A stretch of DNA of 64,000 bases from Niastella soli (GCF_017742245.1 NZ_JAGHKO010000002.1:310001-374000), one strand, 5' to 3'; positions 1-9,975 are shown, numbered from the stretch's first letter. Numbers and translations are program-made. The notes: generated by a model not told the origin, from the letters alone.

Positions 1-597
1 CTGGTTTATCTGTTTGAACGAATGCCAGATCACACTGGCCATACGGCCCTTATGATATTCATTGGGCCCATACACATTAAAGAACTTCAACCCGGCCCAG
101 AAAGGCGGATGGGTAGTTTGTTCCAATGCCCATTTATCAAACTCATTTTTTGAAACCCCATATGGATTCAATGGTTTCAATGCATATACAATGGCATGGT
201 CATCGTTGTACCCTTCTTCACCGGAACCATATGTGGCCGCAGAAGAAGCATATACCACCGGCACCTTGTTCTCAGTACAGTAATTCCAGATCTTTTGGGA
301 ATACTCCACATTCAAATGCTGGTGTATTGAATAATCGAATTCGGTAGTATCGGTACGGGCGCCAATATGGAATATAAAATCAATGGCGGGTTTATTGGCT
401 TCCAGCCATTCAAAAAAATCTTCCCGCTCTATTTTCTCATCGTATTGTTTGCCTTCAAGGTTCTGCATCTTTTCAGGCTCGGTAAAATCATCAACCAGAA
501 TAAGCCGGTTGTATCCTTTTTCATTCAGAAAACCGGTTAAACAACTTCCTATAAATCCGGCAGCGCCGGTCACTACTATTTTACTGTCTTTGTTCAT
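1..597 (-). CDS. hldD: ADP-L-glycero-D-manno-heptose 6-epimerase, 3' part missing
   Basis: The reading frame starts with ATG at 597 and runs off the left edge, giving 199 residues of a family that is usually about 320 long. It begins with a Rossmann dinucleotide-binding GAAGFIG (residues 11-17). It carries the epimerase signatures HIGARTDTTE (78-87), YASSAATYG (117-125) and the catalytic YGVSK (146-150), followed by FNVYGPNEYHKGRMASV, which is characteristic of HldD/RfaD rather than GalE. The family converts ADP-D-glycero- to ADP-L-glycero-D-manno-heptose for the lipopolysaccharide core in the cytoplasm. It lies downstream of purL on the same strand, separated by a heptamer repeat array. Identity is based on motif recognition; the missing C-terminus is only the window edge. 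Confidence 0.85.
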   Translation of the reverse strand, partial: MNKDSKIVVTGAAGFIGSCLTGFLNEKGYNRLILVDDFTEPEKMQNLEGKQYDEKIEREDFFEWLEANKPAIDFIFHIGARTDTTEFDYSIHQHLNVEYSQKIWNYCTENKVPVVYASSAATYGSGEEGYNDDHAIVYALKPLNPYGVSKNEFDKWALEQTTHPPFWAGLKFFNVYGPNEYHKGRMASVIWHSFKQINQ

Positions 598-683
598 TTC
601 GTCAAACGTGTATCGTGATTCGTCAATGGTTAATCGTGAATCGGCAATCCGTCCCGGCTGAGCCGGGAGCAATCCGCGACGCG

Positions 684-724
684 GCCTTCTGCCGTCTGCC
701 GTCTGCCTTCTGCCGTCTGCCTTT
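684..724 (-). repeat. TGCC heptamer array following purL
   Basis: Six imperfect 7-bp units of the form TGCCGTC/TGCCTTC. On the purL coding strand the TAA stop is followed by four bases and then GGCAGAC units. A self-complementary CCCGGCTGAGCCGGG lies at about 652-666, on the far side of the array. Confidence 0.8.
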
Positions 725-725
725 C

Positions 726-2960
726 TTACAACGCACTCAATGCATGTTCTGACTCATGGCCAGCCAGCAAGTTCTCAATGGCTGTATCATATTTATTTTT
801 CCAGGCATCAATAGTACCCCAGTCTTTACCATCTACTTTTATGGCGCCGCTTGTTACCTGTCCCAGCTGTTCGTAAGGATGATTGCCCACTGCTTTTTTG
901 AAGACCTCTACTTTATCGGCTTTCACACTCACCACCACGCGGCTTTGTGCTTCACCAAACCAGTAAGCATCTTTACGAATGTCTGTTTTTGCAGCAGTTA
1001 CCTCAACACCCAGGTTGCGGTTAAAGCAGCTTTCCAGCAGCGTTATCACCAATCCGCCTTCGCTGGTGTCGTGCGCAGATGCAATTACACCAGCTTTGAT
1101 CAATTCAGCAACCTTGTTCTGCAGGGTAGCTTCTTCATCCAGGTTAAAATGCGGGGCCGGACTGAATTCTACTTTTTTGATCTTATGTAAATATTCAGAA
1201 GAATTGATGTCATTGCGGCTGGTTCCGATCAGGAACAACTGGTCACCGGCCTCTTTAAAGTCCATCGTCATTTTATCATTCACACTATCCAGCAAACCCA
1301 CCATACCGATTGTTGGTGTAGGATATACCGCACCATCAGGGTTCTGGTTGTAGAAACTTACGTTACCACCCGTTACCGGGGTATCAAATTTCAGACAGGC
1401 TTCGCTCATCCCTTTTAACGCATATACGAACTGGTAGTACACCTGTGGATCGTATGGGTTACCAAAGTTCAAACAGTTGGTAATACCTAAAGGTTGACCG
1501 CCGCTGCACACGATGTTACGCGCAGCTTCAGATACGGCGATCATACCACCAATGAACGGATCAGCATATACGTAACGGCTGTTACAATCAGTAGTAAGGG
1601 CCAGTCCTTTATTCGTTGGCTTGGCTATTACCACCGCTGCATCTGCAGGGGTATTGGTGGTAGAAGTACCAGCGCCCACCATACTATCGTATTGCACATA
1701 TACCCAACGTTTGTTGGCTATGTTGGGAATGGTAATGATCTGCTCGGCCACGGCTTTCAGATCGGCAGGCACTTCAATAGTATCAGCATTGAAAGCTTTT
1801 ATCTTTTCAAAGTAAGCTGGTTCTTTATACTCGCGGGTATATTGCGGTGCGCCGCCACCCAGTACCAGTTCATTGGCAGGCAATTCAGCTTCCAGTACGC
1901 CATGCATATAGAAATGCAGGATGCCATCATTGGTAACCTCACCTATTTCAGAACAGGGCAGGTCCCATTTATCAAAAACCCGTTGCACTTCGCTTTCCCG
2001 GCCTTTTTCCACTACCATCAGCATCCGCTCCTGGCTTTCGCTCAGCAACAGTTCCCAGGCCTTCATATTTTTTTGACGGGTAGGTACTTTATCTAAGTCG
2101 ATGCGCATACCTACTTCGCCTTTGGCACTCATTTCGGCAGTAGAACAAATAATACCAGCCGCACCCATATCCTGCATCCCTACTACAGCGCCGGTCTTTA
2201 TTACTTCCAAACAGGCTTCCAACAGTTTCTTTTCCTGAAAGGGGTCACCCACCTGTACAGCTGGTAACTCTTCTGCACTTTCAGCAGTGATATCAGCCGA
2301 AGCAAAAGAAGCACCGCCAATACCATCTTTACCAGTAGCAGAACCAACAAAGAACACCGGGTTGCCAATACCTTTTGCGGTAGCTGAAATGGTTTCGCCA
2401 TTCCTTACAATACCAACGCTCATGGCGTTCACCAGCGGGTTGGTATGATAACATTGTTCAAAATATATTTCACCGCCAACGGTAGGTACGCCAAAACAAT
2501 TGCCATAATGGCCAATACCATGTACTATACCCGCCAGCAGGTGCTGGGTTTTGGCTTCTTTCAGGTTGCCAAAACGCAGTGAGTTGAGCGAGGCAATTGG
2601 CCGGGCGCCCATAGTAAAAATATCGCGATGAATACCCCCTACCCCGGTTGCAGCACCCTGAAAAGGTTCAATAGCCGAGGGGTGGTTATGAGATTCTATT
2701 TTAAATACAACGCCGAAGCCATCGCCAATATCCATTAAACCCGCATTTTCTTCACCGGCCTTTACCAGCATTTTCTTGCCTTCGCGGGGCAATGTTTTTA
2801 ACCACTTAATTGAATTTTTGTAACTGCAGTGCTCACTCCACATACCGCTGAAGGCGCACAACTCGGTGAAATTGGGCGTACGGCCAAGTTTTTGTTTTAT
2901 CAATTCAAATTCGTCTTCGGTAAGTCGTAGTTGTTTAGCCGTTTTTACTGTTACTTCCAT
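726..2960 (-). CDS. purL: Phosphoribosylformylglycinamidine synthase, small-type PurL
   Basis: A 744-residue protein of the PurL type (about 740 residues, as in Bacillus), which works with PurS and PurQ to convert FGAR to FGAM in purine synthesis. The N-terminal signature MWSEHCSYKNS is at residues 40-50. The ATP-binding and AIRS-like regions include KIESHNHPSAIEPFQGAATG and QDMGAAGI. The second half-repeat carries VTGGNVSFYNQ and SAHDTSEGG, typical of FGAM synthase. The ATG at 2960 (MEVTVKTAKQ) was chosen because the in-frame upstream extension has no family similarity. No purS or purQ is nearby. The gene probably has its promoter in the divergent gap to 3149. Confidence 0.95.
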   Translation of the reverse strand: MEVTVKTAKQLRLTEDEFELIKQKLGRTPNFTELCAFSGMWSEHCSYKNSIKWLKTLPREGKKMLVKAGEENAGLMDIGDGFGVVFKIESHNHPSAIEPFQGAATGVGGIHRDIFTMGARPIASLNSLRFGNLKEAKTQHLLAGIVHGIGHYGNCFGVPTVGGEIYFEQCYHTNPLVNAMSVGIVRNGETISATAKGIGNPVFFVGSATGKDGIGGASFASADITAESAEELPAVQVGDPFQEKKLLEACLEVIKTGAVVGMQDMGAAGIICSTAEMSAKGEVGMRIDLDKVPTRQKNMKAWELLLSESQERMLMVVEKGRESEVQRVFDKWDLPCSEIGEVTNDGILHFYMHGVLEAELPANELVLGGGAPQYTREYKEPAYFEKIKAFNADTIEVPADLKAVAEQIITIPNIANKRWVYVQYDSMVGAGTSTTNTPADAAVVIAKPTNKGLALTTDCNSRYVYADPFIGGMIAVSEAARNIVCSGGQPLGITNCLNFGNPYDPQVYYQFVYALKGMSEACLKFDTPVTGGNVSFYNQNPDGAVYPTPTIGMVGLLDSVNDKMTMDFKEAGDQLFLIGTSRNDINSSEYLHKIKKVEFSPAPHFNLDEEATLQNKVAELIKAGVIASAHDTSEGGLVITLLESCFNRNLGVEVTAAKTDIRKDAYWFGEAQSRVVVSVKADKVEVFKKAVGNHPYEQLGQVTSGAIKVDGKDWGTIDAWKNKYDTAIENLLAGHESEHALSAL

Positions 2961-3148
2961 ATTAATTAATATAGTTAAAATGCTGATTGATCGTATTTTA
3001 GAGCCAGGAAAGATAGCAGCGGCAGAGGCAAAAAACACTCACCATCAGCTATTTATCACCAGCTGTTTGTCAAACAGCTTTTTAGGAAAGCGCAAAAGTA
3101 CAAACAGTCTGTCATCTTATTGATAAATTTATCCCGATTTACCAGCTC

Positions 3149-4069
3149 ATGACCATTGCATTTGTTCATAATAATAAAGCCTTTCTGCCCGAACTGGATG
3201 CTTACAGCCGTTTCTTTTCGGGCTACCACATAACGTGTGAGGTCGTTGATAAAAACGAGCTGGGCCTGATGCACCGGCATATTGAGTGGTGGATAATGGG
3301 CGCCGACCTCACAAAACCAAAAGAAGGAATTTTTAAGATCCATGAATATTGCTCCTCCTCTGTTCCCCCCTGGCGATGGTGGAAGAACTGGTGGAAAAGT
3401 TTTTTTAGCGCCCAACCCGATTTCCGGCTGTTTCTAAATGAATACGTAAGAAAAACGATCAATTTCCACGATAAGATCCCCTTTGGTTACCGCGATATGG
3501 GTGTACCGGAACACTGGCTGCTGGCCGACCCTTTTTTACATGAACGGGAATATGACTTTGTATACACGGGCGATATGTCGCCGGTGCGGGAACCTGAATT
3601 GCTGTTAAATTGCTTCAGCATGGGGGCCCTTAAAGATAAAACCCTGTTATTGATAAGCCAGGACTATGAACAACTGCAGACCGTGTATGGGGAGTATGAG
3701 AATATTGTTTTTATGGGGCCATTGCCGTATAACTCCATGGAAACCTATATCTTAAAAGCACGTTTTGGAATAAATTATGTGCCTGACAAGGAGCCCTTTA
3801 ACCAGCAGACTTCCGTCCGGCTCCTGGAATATGCGGCCCTGGGTTTACCAATAATTACCACCCGGTACGCCTGGGTAGAAAGGTTTCAACAGCAATACGG
3901 CGGCAATCTCTTTTATCTGGACCCCGGCTTTGCCAATTTCACCTGGGAACAGGTGAATAATTTCTCTTATTCCAAACCCACCGTTGAAAGCTTTACCTGG
4001 GAACAGCGAATACGCCAGTCGGGCGTATTGGAGTTTTTGACCTCAAAATTTCCGGAACTCACTTTCTAA
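3149..4069 (+). CDS. Glycosyltransferase, first of a tandem pair
   Basis: A 306-residue cytoplasmic protein with no signal peptide. The C-terminal half has a GT-B (GT1/GT4-like) layout: a YDFVYTGDMSP strand-loop, LLLISQDYEQL, an ENIVFMGPLPYNSM segment, and then RLLEYAALGLPIITT, the position of the nucleotide-sugar-binding acidic loop in GT4 enzymes. Donor and acceptor cannot be read from sequence. It is followed after 114 bp by a clear paralogue sharing the same framework (FVHxxKAFLPEL at the N-terminus, KIHEYCSSSVPP/TIHEYCSASVPP, FTWEQ near the end). The two probably modify the same surface glycan. The start follows a TTTATCCC... leader without a Shine-Dalgarno site. Confidence 0.75.
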   Translation: MTIAFVHNNKAFLPELDAYSRFFSGYHITCEVVDKNELGLMHRHIEWWIMGADLTKPKEGIFKIHEYCSSSVPPWRWWKNWWKSFFSAQPDFRLFLNEYVRKTINFHDKIPFGYRDMGVPEHWLLADPFLHEREYDFVYTGDMSPVREPELLLNCFSMGALKDKTLLLISQDYEQLQTVYGEYENIVFMGPLPYNSMETYILKARFGINYVPDKEPFNQQTSVRLLEYAALGLPIITTRYAWVERFQQQYGGNLFYLDPGFANFTWEQVNNFSYSKPTVESFTWEQRIRQSGVLEFLTSKFPELTF

Positions 4070-4183
4070 GTTTGTTAGTTTGTTTTTAGGCTTATGGCCA
4101 AAAGTTGCATGAGTTTACCAATAGTAGGGAACCTAAAATTGGATGAACTAACAAACTAAATAACTTACTAACTTGCCTTTCCC

Positions 4184-5113
4184 ATGACCATCGGTTTCAT
4201 TCATGAACATAAAGCCTTTTTACCCGAACTCAACGCGTATGCTGATTTTTTTGCAGCGCGGGGAATTCAATCATTCATTGTACATCCTTCCCAGCTACAC
4301 ACCATATCCTGCGATGTAGAATGGCATTTTATGGGCCGCCAGGTACAACGCAATAGAAACAGGATCACCATTCATGAATATTGCTCGGCCTCGGTCCCAC
4401 CCTTTGGTAAATTAAAAGACAGCATAAAAAAACTGACCAACGCGCAACCCGACTACCGCATTTTCAATAGTGAATATGTGCGCCAGCGTTTCAATTTCAC
4501 AGATGCTATTCCTTTTGGGTTTCGGGATTGTGGCATTCCATCTGGCATCAGTTACCAGACAAACGTGCAAAAGCAATATGATTTTGTTTATGTTGGTACC
4601 ATTGATAAAAGCAGAAATATGGAATTGCTTTTTGACTGTTTCACTACGGGCGCGTTAAAGGACCGAACCTTATTAGTACTTACGCGTAATTACCAGCTGC
4701 TGGATGTAAAGTATAAGAATGCCCGTAATATTATCTTTAAAGGTCCCATCCCCTTCAATGAGGTATATGCCCACATACAGGAAGCCCGGTTTGCTATTAA
4801 TTATATGCCCAACGTAGCGCCTTTTAATCAACAGGCTTCAGCCAAATTCCTCGATTATGCAGCCTGTGGCATACCCGTTGTCACCAGCGATTATCACTGG
4901 GTGCGCAGTTTTCAACATACTTATGGAGGTCACTATTTTTACCTGCAACCCAATTGGGAGAATTTTACCTGGGAAAACATAAACAGCTTTACCTATGCGC
5001 AACCTGATCTGAATAGCTGGACATACGAAAAACAGATCTTTCGATCAGGGGTATTGTCATTTCTGGAATCTAAATTTTCTATTCCTATTCCGCCCAATCG
5101 GTATTCAGCGTAG
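4184..5113 (+). CDS. Glycosyltransferase, second of a tandem pair
   Basis: A 309-residue paralogue of the preceding gene. It has the same N-terminal HEHKAFLPELNAY, the HEYCSASVPP motif, the QYDFVYVGTIDKS strand after the linker, and KFLDYAACGIPVVTSDY at the expected GT-B donor-binding site. The C-terminus ends in FTWENINSFTY, matching FTWEQVNNFSY of its neighbour, so the pair arose by duplication. Its last 29 bases overlap the 3' end of the converging gene at 5085. Likely role is transfer of a sugar in capsule or lipopolysaccharide synthesis, inferred from fold and from the neighbouring hldD and GT4 genes. Confidence 0.75.
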   Translation: MTIGFIHEHKAFLPELNAYADFFAARGIQSFIVHPSQLHTISCDVEWHFMGRQVQRNRNRITIHEYCSASVPPFGKLKDSIKKLTNAQPDYRIFNSEYVRQRFNFTDAIPFGFRDCGIPSGISYQTNVQKQYDFVYVGTIDKSRNMELLFDCFTTGALKDRTLLVLTRNYQLLDVKYKNARNIIFKGPIPFNEVYAHIQEARFAINYMPNVAPFNQQASAKFLDYAACGIPVVTSDYHWVRSFQHTYGGHYFYLQPNWENFTWENINSFTYAQPDLNSWTYEKQIFRSGVLSFLESKFSIPIPPNRYSA

Positions 5114-6230
5114 CAACATATTCGTCGATCACATGTTTGATGTCGAACTTTTTGATCACAAGGGCGCGGCCATTACGACCCAGACGGCTCCTTTCTTCGG
5201 CAGGCAGGTTGATCATCCGTTCCATTTTATCAGCGAGATCGAACGGGTCGTGCAAATGACATAAAAAGCCGGTGGTATTATTCAACACCACTTCTTTACA
5301 ACCGCGGTTATTGCTGGTGATCACCGGCAATTCCATACTGGCCGCTTCCATCAGGCAACGGGGAACGCCTTCATTATAAAAGGAGGGAAATACAAAACAG
5401 TCGGCCTGTTGTAAAAAGGGGCGTACATCTTTGGCAAACCCACCATATTGGATCAGTCCTTCCTTCTGCCAACGATCTAACTCTTCCCGGGAGATTGAAT
5501 CGGGATGATGCTGTTCAAAAAAACCTATCAGTTCAAACCGAACCGAATAATGCTTCTTCTTTAAGATCCGGGCCGCATCTGCATACAGGCTAATGCCCTT
5601 GCTTTTGAGCAACCGGGTACTCATTAAAAAAGTAAAAGGTTCGCTGTCTTTTTTTACAATGCGCTGGGGAAAGGAAAAATAATTGGTATCTACCCCTTCA
5701 CCCGGCAATACCTTCACCTTTTCGATATTTACAATGCGCTCATTGATGAAAATTTTAGCGTCTTCATTATTCAGGAACCAGACCTCGCCTGTCTTACGCA
5801 AAGCCCTTTTGTATAACAATTTTACTACATGATAGAGCCAGTTGCGTTTGGCAAAGGGATAACCCAGCCCGGTGATCACAGCCACCGAAGGAATGCCAAT
5901 GGCCGCAGCAGCCAGGGAGCCATATATATTGGGTTTGGCTACATAATGAAAAATAAAATCGGGGCGATGTTGACGGTACAGGGTCCTTAATTGCTGGTAA
6001 AAAGCAAGATCTGCAACAGGATTTTCTGTTTTATTATTGAAATCAAGGGGAATAAACCGGCAGCCGCTTTCCTGCAGGTAGGCAGAATACTCATCATCAG
6101 GGGCCAGCACCATTACCTGAAACCCATGGTCGATGAGGTAACGGATCACATCTAACCTGAAATTGTAGACAGACCACGCGCTGTTTGATACAAAGGCAAT
6201 CAACTTATGAGCTCCTACCTTGCTATACAT
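5085..6230 (-). CDS. GT4-family glycosyltransferase
   Basis: A 381-residue GT-B enzyme. The N-terminal domain begins KLIAFVSNSAWSVYNFR, typical of the PglA/WbpX-like glycosyltransferase-4 N-terminal domain, with FHYVAKPNIYGSLAAA around residues 104-120. The C-terminal Glycos_transf_1 domain has FLMSTRLLKSKGI, GGFAKDVRPFLQQADCFVFPS and the E-x7-E motif region EGVPRCLMEAASMELPVI (about 286-303). The family uses retaining transfer from a nucleotide sugar, usually to a lipid-linked oligosaccharide on the cytoplasmic membrane face. It converges on, and overlaps by 29 bp, the preceding glycosyltransferase, and is divergent from the membrane gene at 6296. Confidence 0.88.
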   Translation of the reverse strand: MYSKVGAHKLIAFVSNSAWSVYNFRLDVIRYLIDHGFQVMVLAPDDEYSAYLQESGCRFIPLDFNNKTENPVADLAFYQQLRTLYRQHRPDFIFHYVAKPNIYGSLAAAAIGIPSVAVITGLGYPFAKRNWLYHVVKLLYKRALRKTGEVWFLNNEDAKIFINERIVNIEKVKVLPGEGVDTNYFSFPQRIVKKDSEPFTFLMSTRLLKSKGISLYADAARILKKKHYSVRFELIGFFEQHHPDSISREELDRWQKEGLIQYGGFAKDVRPFLQQADCFVFPSFYNEGVPRCLMEAASMELPVITSNNRGCKEVVLNNTTGFLCHLHDPFDLADKMERMINLPAEERSRLGRNGRALVIKKFDIKHVIDEYVATLNTDWAE

Positions 6231-6295
6231 CTACGAAAATTAAGCTCAAATGTATAGATTTGTCGGCATTAGTTCAATAGCCAATAAAATGTATA

Positions 6296-7555
6296 ATGAC
6301 CATACCAGGCATCCTGTTTTATAGTATCATATTCATTTTTATTCTTTTTCGCCTTACCCGCAGGAATGTGCCACTGACTGTTACCGAAGTGGCCCTGGCC
6401 TTTCTTTTTAAAGTGGTTATGGGTTGTTTATATGGCTATATATACCTGCATTATTATAATGGCGACGATACCTGGCTCTATCATAATTACTCACCCGGGG
6501 AGCTGGAAAAGCTGAAACATGATACCGGCCGTTTCTTTATGGAGCTTTTACCCGCCGAATCATTTGCCAAAGCGGGCGGATCTTTTTGGCATAAAGTCAG
6601 TGTATACATACTTACCCTTGAAAATGATGGCATCATTAAAATGCTCAGCATTGCCGATATCTTTAGTGGCGGTAATTATTATATTAATGTAGTGTTCTTC
6701 AATTTCATTCTTTTCTGGGGACACTATTGGTTATTCAGCTTTTTTGTAAAAGAGTTCCCCGACAAAAGAAAACCCCTGTTGTGGCTGATCTTTTTTTTCC
6801 CGCCCCTGGTATTCTGGTTAAGCGGGATCCGGGGCGATGGCCTGTTATTATTCTTCACATCTCTGTTGCTGCTGCAATTCCGGCGGTTGTTGTACGAACA
6901 CAAAAAAAGGCAGGTGGTATATTGTATAATTGGAGCAATAGGCGTAATCATATACAGAAGTCAGGTGTTATTATTATTAATACCCGCTTTACTGGCCTGG
7001 TCAATAGTTGTAAAATTTAACCGAAAACCGGTAGTTACCTTCCTCTGGGTTTATTGTATTAGTGGATTGTTGTTTTTTGCCACCTCCTGGGTCTCACCGG
7101 CTAAAAACCTGCCGGGCATGATTATGGAACGACAGCATCAGTTCCTACAATTAAAGGGGACCCGGTTTCCCCTCGACAGCCTTCAACCCACAGTAACCAG
7201 TTATGCCAGGGTGTTACCACAGGCAGTCAGCCATACTTTTTTTCGCCCCTATGTTTGGGAGGCAAAAGGCGCTTTGCAGATCATGACGGCAGCCGAGATC
7301 ATCTTTTGCTGGCTGCTGGTATTCCTCGCTATAATAAAAAGAGATATACATAGTAAACAGACCCTCCAGAAGCCGCTCATCCTATTTTGCCTGGCTTTTA
7401 GCATTACATTATATATATTCATAGGGTATGTGATCCCTTTTCCCGGTGCCATTGTTAGATATAAAGCGATTCCCGAGCTTTTACTCCTTTCCGTAGCGGT
7501 GATTTGTACAAATTGGAGCCAACCGGAGAAGATTAACAAAAATCTTTATATTTAA
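6296..7555 (+). CDS. Polytopic membrane protein, possible GT-C-like enzyme
   Basis: A 419-residue protein with roughly ten hydrophobic segments spread over its length and no soluble domain. The first extracytoplasmic loop carries YYNGDDTWLYHNYSPGEL, an acidic pair in the position used for catalysis in GT-C enzymes. A second conserved-looking element is SGIRGDGLLLFFTSLLLL. The same pattern (acidic first loop, then a DGL-containing segment leading into a helix) occurs in the C-terminal half of the fusion protein at 47516. No named family is recognised with certainty; a lipid-linked-sugar transferase or a polymerase-like role is inferred from this pattern and from the neighbouring glycosyltransferases. 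Confidence 0.6.
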   Translation: MTIPGILFYSIIFIFILFRLTRRNVPLTVTEVALAFLFKVVMGCLYGYIYLHYYNGDDTWLYHNYSPGELEKLKHDTGRFFMELLPAESFAKAGGSFWHKVSVYILTLENDGIIKMLSIADIFSGGNYYINVVFFNFILFWGHYWLFSFFVKEFPDKRKPLLWLIFFFPPLVFWLSGIRGDGLLLFFTSLLLLQFRRLLYEHKKRQVVYCIIGAIGVIIYRSQVLLLLIPALLAWSIVVKFNRKPVVTFLWVYCISGLLFFATSWVSPAKNLPGMIMERQHQFLQLKGTRFPLDSLQPTVTSYARVLPQAVSHTFFRPYVWEAKGALQIMTAAEIIFCWLLVFLAIIKRDIHSKQTLQKPLILFCLAFSITLYIFIGYVIPFPGAIVRYKAIPELLLLSVAVICTNWSQPEKINKNLYI

Positions 7556-7585
7556 AAAAATCGCATTTTCCCCCGATATTTTAGA

Positions 7586-7602
7586 CCAAAAGCGTCTTTT
7601 GG
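7586..7602. other. 17-bp perfect palindrome upstream of glnN
   Basis: CCAAAAGCGTCTTTTGG is a 7-bp inverted repeat around CGT, followed by CCCTGGTTTTTC. It could be a weak terminator of the membrane gene ending at 7555 or an operator for glnN. The sequence alone does not decide. Confidence 0.4.
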
Positions 7603-7706
7603 CCCTGGTTTTTCTGCGTTTTATCGAAAAAAACATCATATAAATTCAATTTTTTTTTTTGACAGGCGATTTGTCTTTAATTTGCACAAAAGCAAAAATT
7701 TTAGTG

Positions 7707-9902
7707 ATGGAATCATTACGTTTTAAAGCAATCAACGACCTGACCACTCCAGGGAACGGCCTGGATGTAGAAGGGCCTACCAAAATTACCGGCATCTTCG
7801 GTGAGAATGTATTTACTTTAAAAACTGCACGTGAGTTTTTAAGTGATGAGGCTTATAAAAGTTTGAATGCCTCTATCAAGGGAGCTAAGAAAATTGACCG
7901 CGCTATGGCCAACCAGATCGCGGCCGGACTTCGCCAATGGGCTGAGACAAAAGGTGTTACTCACTATACACACTGGTTTCAACCTTTAACTGGTACAACT
8001 GCCGAAAAACACGATTCTTTCTTCACACTGAAAGGCGATGGAACTGCACTCGAAATTTTCGACGGCGATGCGCTGATCCAACAAGAGCCAGATGCCTCTT
8101 CTTTCCCAAGTGGTGGTATCCGTGCAACTTTTGAAGCCCGTGGTTATACTGCATGGGATCCTTCTTCTCCTGCTTTCATTATGGAGATCGGTCAGGGTAA
8201 AACACTTTGTATCCCTACCATCTTCGTTTCTTATACTGGTGAAACACTCGACTACAAAGCGCCTTTATTAAAGTCGCTCGAAGCTTTGAACAAAGCTGCT
8301 GTTGAAGTGTGCCACTATTTCGACAAAAATGTAACCAAAGTAAATGCTACCCTGGGTTGGGAGCAAGAGTACTTCGTAATTGACGAAGCATTCTTCAATG
8401 CCCGTCCTGACCTGGTACTGGGTGGACGTACCGTATTCGGTCACTCACCTGCCAAAGGTCAACAGTTGGAAGACCATTACTTTGGTGCTATTCCTGACAG
8501 GATCTATGCTTTCATGCGCGATTTCGAGCAGGAATCATACAAACTGGGTATTCCTTTAAGGACCCGTCACAATGAGGTGGCACCTGCACAGTTCGAGTGC
8601 GCCCCTATCTTTGAAGAAGTAAGCGTAGCCGTTGACCATAACACCCTGTTAATGGATGTTATGGACCGCGTTGCCCGCCGTCATAAATTACGTGCCCTGT
8701 TGCACGAGAAACCATTCGCCGGTATTAACGGTAGTGGTAAACACAACAACTGGTCTATGGCTACCGATACCGGCATCAACCTGCTGGCTCCTGGTAAAAC
8801 ACCAAAGACCAACCTGATGTTCCTCACTTTCTTCGTGAATACCATCAAGGCTGTATTTGATTATTCTGATTTAATGCGCGCTTCTATCGCCTCTGCCGGA
8901 AACGATTTCCGTCTGGGTGCAAACGAAGCTCCGCCAGCAATCATCTCTGTATTCATTGGCCAGTACCTGTACAAAGTATTGAACGATGTTAAAGAAAGAG
9001 TTGGTGGCAAATTCGATGAGCAAGACGAAGCCATCCTGAAGTTAGACCTGCACAGAAGCATTCCTGAGCTGTTACTCGATAACACTGACCGTAACCGTAC
9101 TTCACCGTTCGCGTTCACTGGTAACAAATTCGAGTTCCGCGCTGTAGGTTCTACTGCAAACTGCGCTAACCCCATGACCACTTTGAACTCGATCATGGCT
9201 GAAACGCTGAAGAAATTCAAAAAAGACGTAGATACCTTAATTGAAAAAGGCGAGAAGAAAGAGATCGCTATCATGCACGTTATTCGCGAGTACATCGTAG
9301 CCAGCGAAAAAGTATTGTTCGAAGGCGACGGTTATAGCGAAGAATGGCACCAGGAAGCTGAAAAACGCGGCTTACCTAACGTACGCACTACGCCAAAAGC
9401 ACTGGATGCAATGGTTACCGATAAAGCCAAGCACCTGTTTGAAAGCAACAGCGTATTAACACACGTAGAGCTGGAAGCCCGTCATGAGATCGAGCTGGAA
9501 AAATACATCAAGAAAGTACAAATTGAAGCCCGTGTAATGGGTGAGCTGGCTACCAGCCACATTTTACCAGCGGCTATCAAATATCAAAACGAACTGATCA
9601 CAAACATCAAAGGTTTGAAAGAGATCGGTTTGAAAGATGACAGCTATGCTAACCAGAAACAGATCCTGACCAAAGTTTCTGAGCATGTAAACAAAATGGC
9701 TGAACTGGTTGAAAAGATGATCGAAGCTCGTAAGAAAGCCAACGTTATCTCTAATACCCGCGAGAAAGCCATCGCTTATTGCGATACTATCAAAGAAGCG
9801 TATTTTGATCAGATCCGTTACCATGCCGACAAGCTGGAATTGCTGGTAGGCGATGAGTACTGGCTGTTACCAAAATACCGTGAGATGCTGTTCTTGCGCT
9901 AA
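7707..9902 (+). CDS. glnN: Glutamine synthetase type III
   Basis: A 731-residue GSIII enzyme, which makes glutamine from glutamate, ammonia and ATP in the cytoplasm and forms a dodecamer. GSIII is about 700-730 residues, much longer than GSI, and is common in Bacteroidota. Signatures seen: THWFQPLTG (88-96), SFPSGGIRATFEARGYTAWD, a metal/ATP segment with FAGINGSGKHNNWS near 338-351, and NDFRLGANEAPP. The C-terminal alpha-helical extension typical of GSIII is complete. ATG 7707 (MESLRFKAIND) was chosen over an in-frame start 16 codons upstream because similarity begins here. It appears monocistronic, with a strong hairpin 46 bp after the stop. Confidence 0.96.
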   Translation: MESLRFKAINDLTTPGNGLDVEGPTKITGIFGENVFTLKTAREFLSDEAYKSLNASIKGAKKIDRAMANQIAAGLRQWAETKGVTHYTHWFQPLTGTTAEKHDSFFTLKGDGTALEIFDGDALIQQEPDASSFPSGGIRATFEARGYTAWDPSSPAFIMEIGQGKTLCIPTIFVSYTGETLDYKAPLLKSLEALNKAAVEVCHYFDKNVTKVNATLGWEQEYFVIDEAFFNARPDLVLGGRTVFGHSPAKGQQLEDHYFGAIPDRIYAFMRDFEQESYKLGIPLRTRHNEVAPAQFECAPIFEEVSVAVDHNTLLMDVMDRVARRHKLRALLHEKPFAGINGSGKHNNWSMATDTGINLLAPGKTPKTNLMFLTFFVNTIKAVFDYSDLMRASIASAGNDFRLGANEAPPAIISVFIGQYLYKVLNDVKERVGGKFDEQDEAILKLDLHRSIPELLLDNTDRNRTSPFAFTGNKFEFRAVGSTANCANPMTTLNSIMAETLKKFKKDVDTLIEKGEKKEIAIMHVIREYIVASEKVLFEGDGYSEEWHQEAEKRGLPNVRTTPKALDAMVTDKAKHLFESNSVLTHVELEARHEIELEKYIKKVQIEARVMGELATSHILPAAIKYQNELITNIKGLKEIGLKDDSYANQKQILTKVSEHVNKMAELVEKMIEARKKANVISNTREKAIAYCDTIKEAYFDQIRYHADKLELLVGDEYWLLPKYREMLFLR

Positions 9903-9947
9903 TACTCGAAAGTTCTTCAAGAAGGTATACTGACATGACAAGCAAGG

Positions 9948-9975
9948 ACCCCGTCCGCCAGCTGGCGGATGGGGT
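9948..9975 (+). terminator. Hairpin terminator after glnN
   Basis: Inverted repeat ACCCCGTCCGCCAG / CTGGCGGATGGGGT with 14 paired positions and almost no loop, followed by TCTTCCGTTTT. It lies between glnN and the NUDIX gene. Confidence 0.65.

Noticed and set aside
1494-2096. A 200-codon frame opposite purL
   Set aside because: It is a shadow of the purL gene and has no independent support.
7650-7690. A promoter for glnN
   Set aside because: A TTTG and a TTAATTTG are present but their spacing of about 15 bp does not fit the Bacteroidota consensus, so it was not listed.
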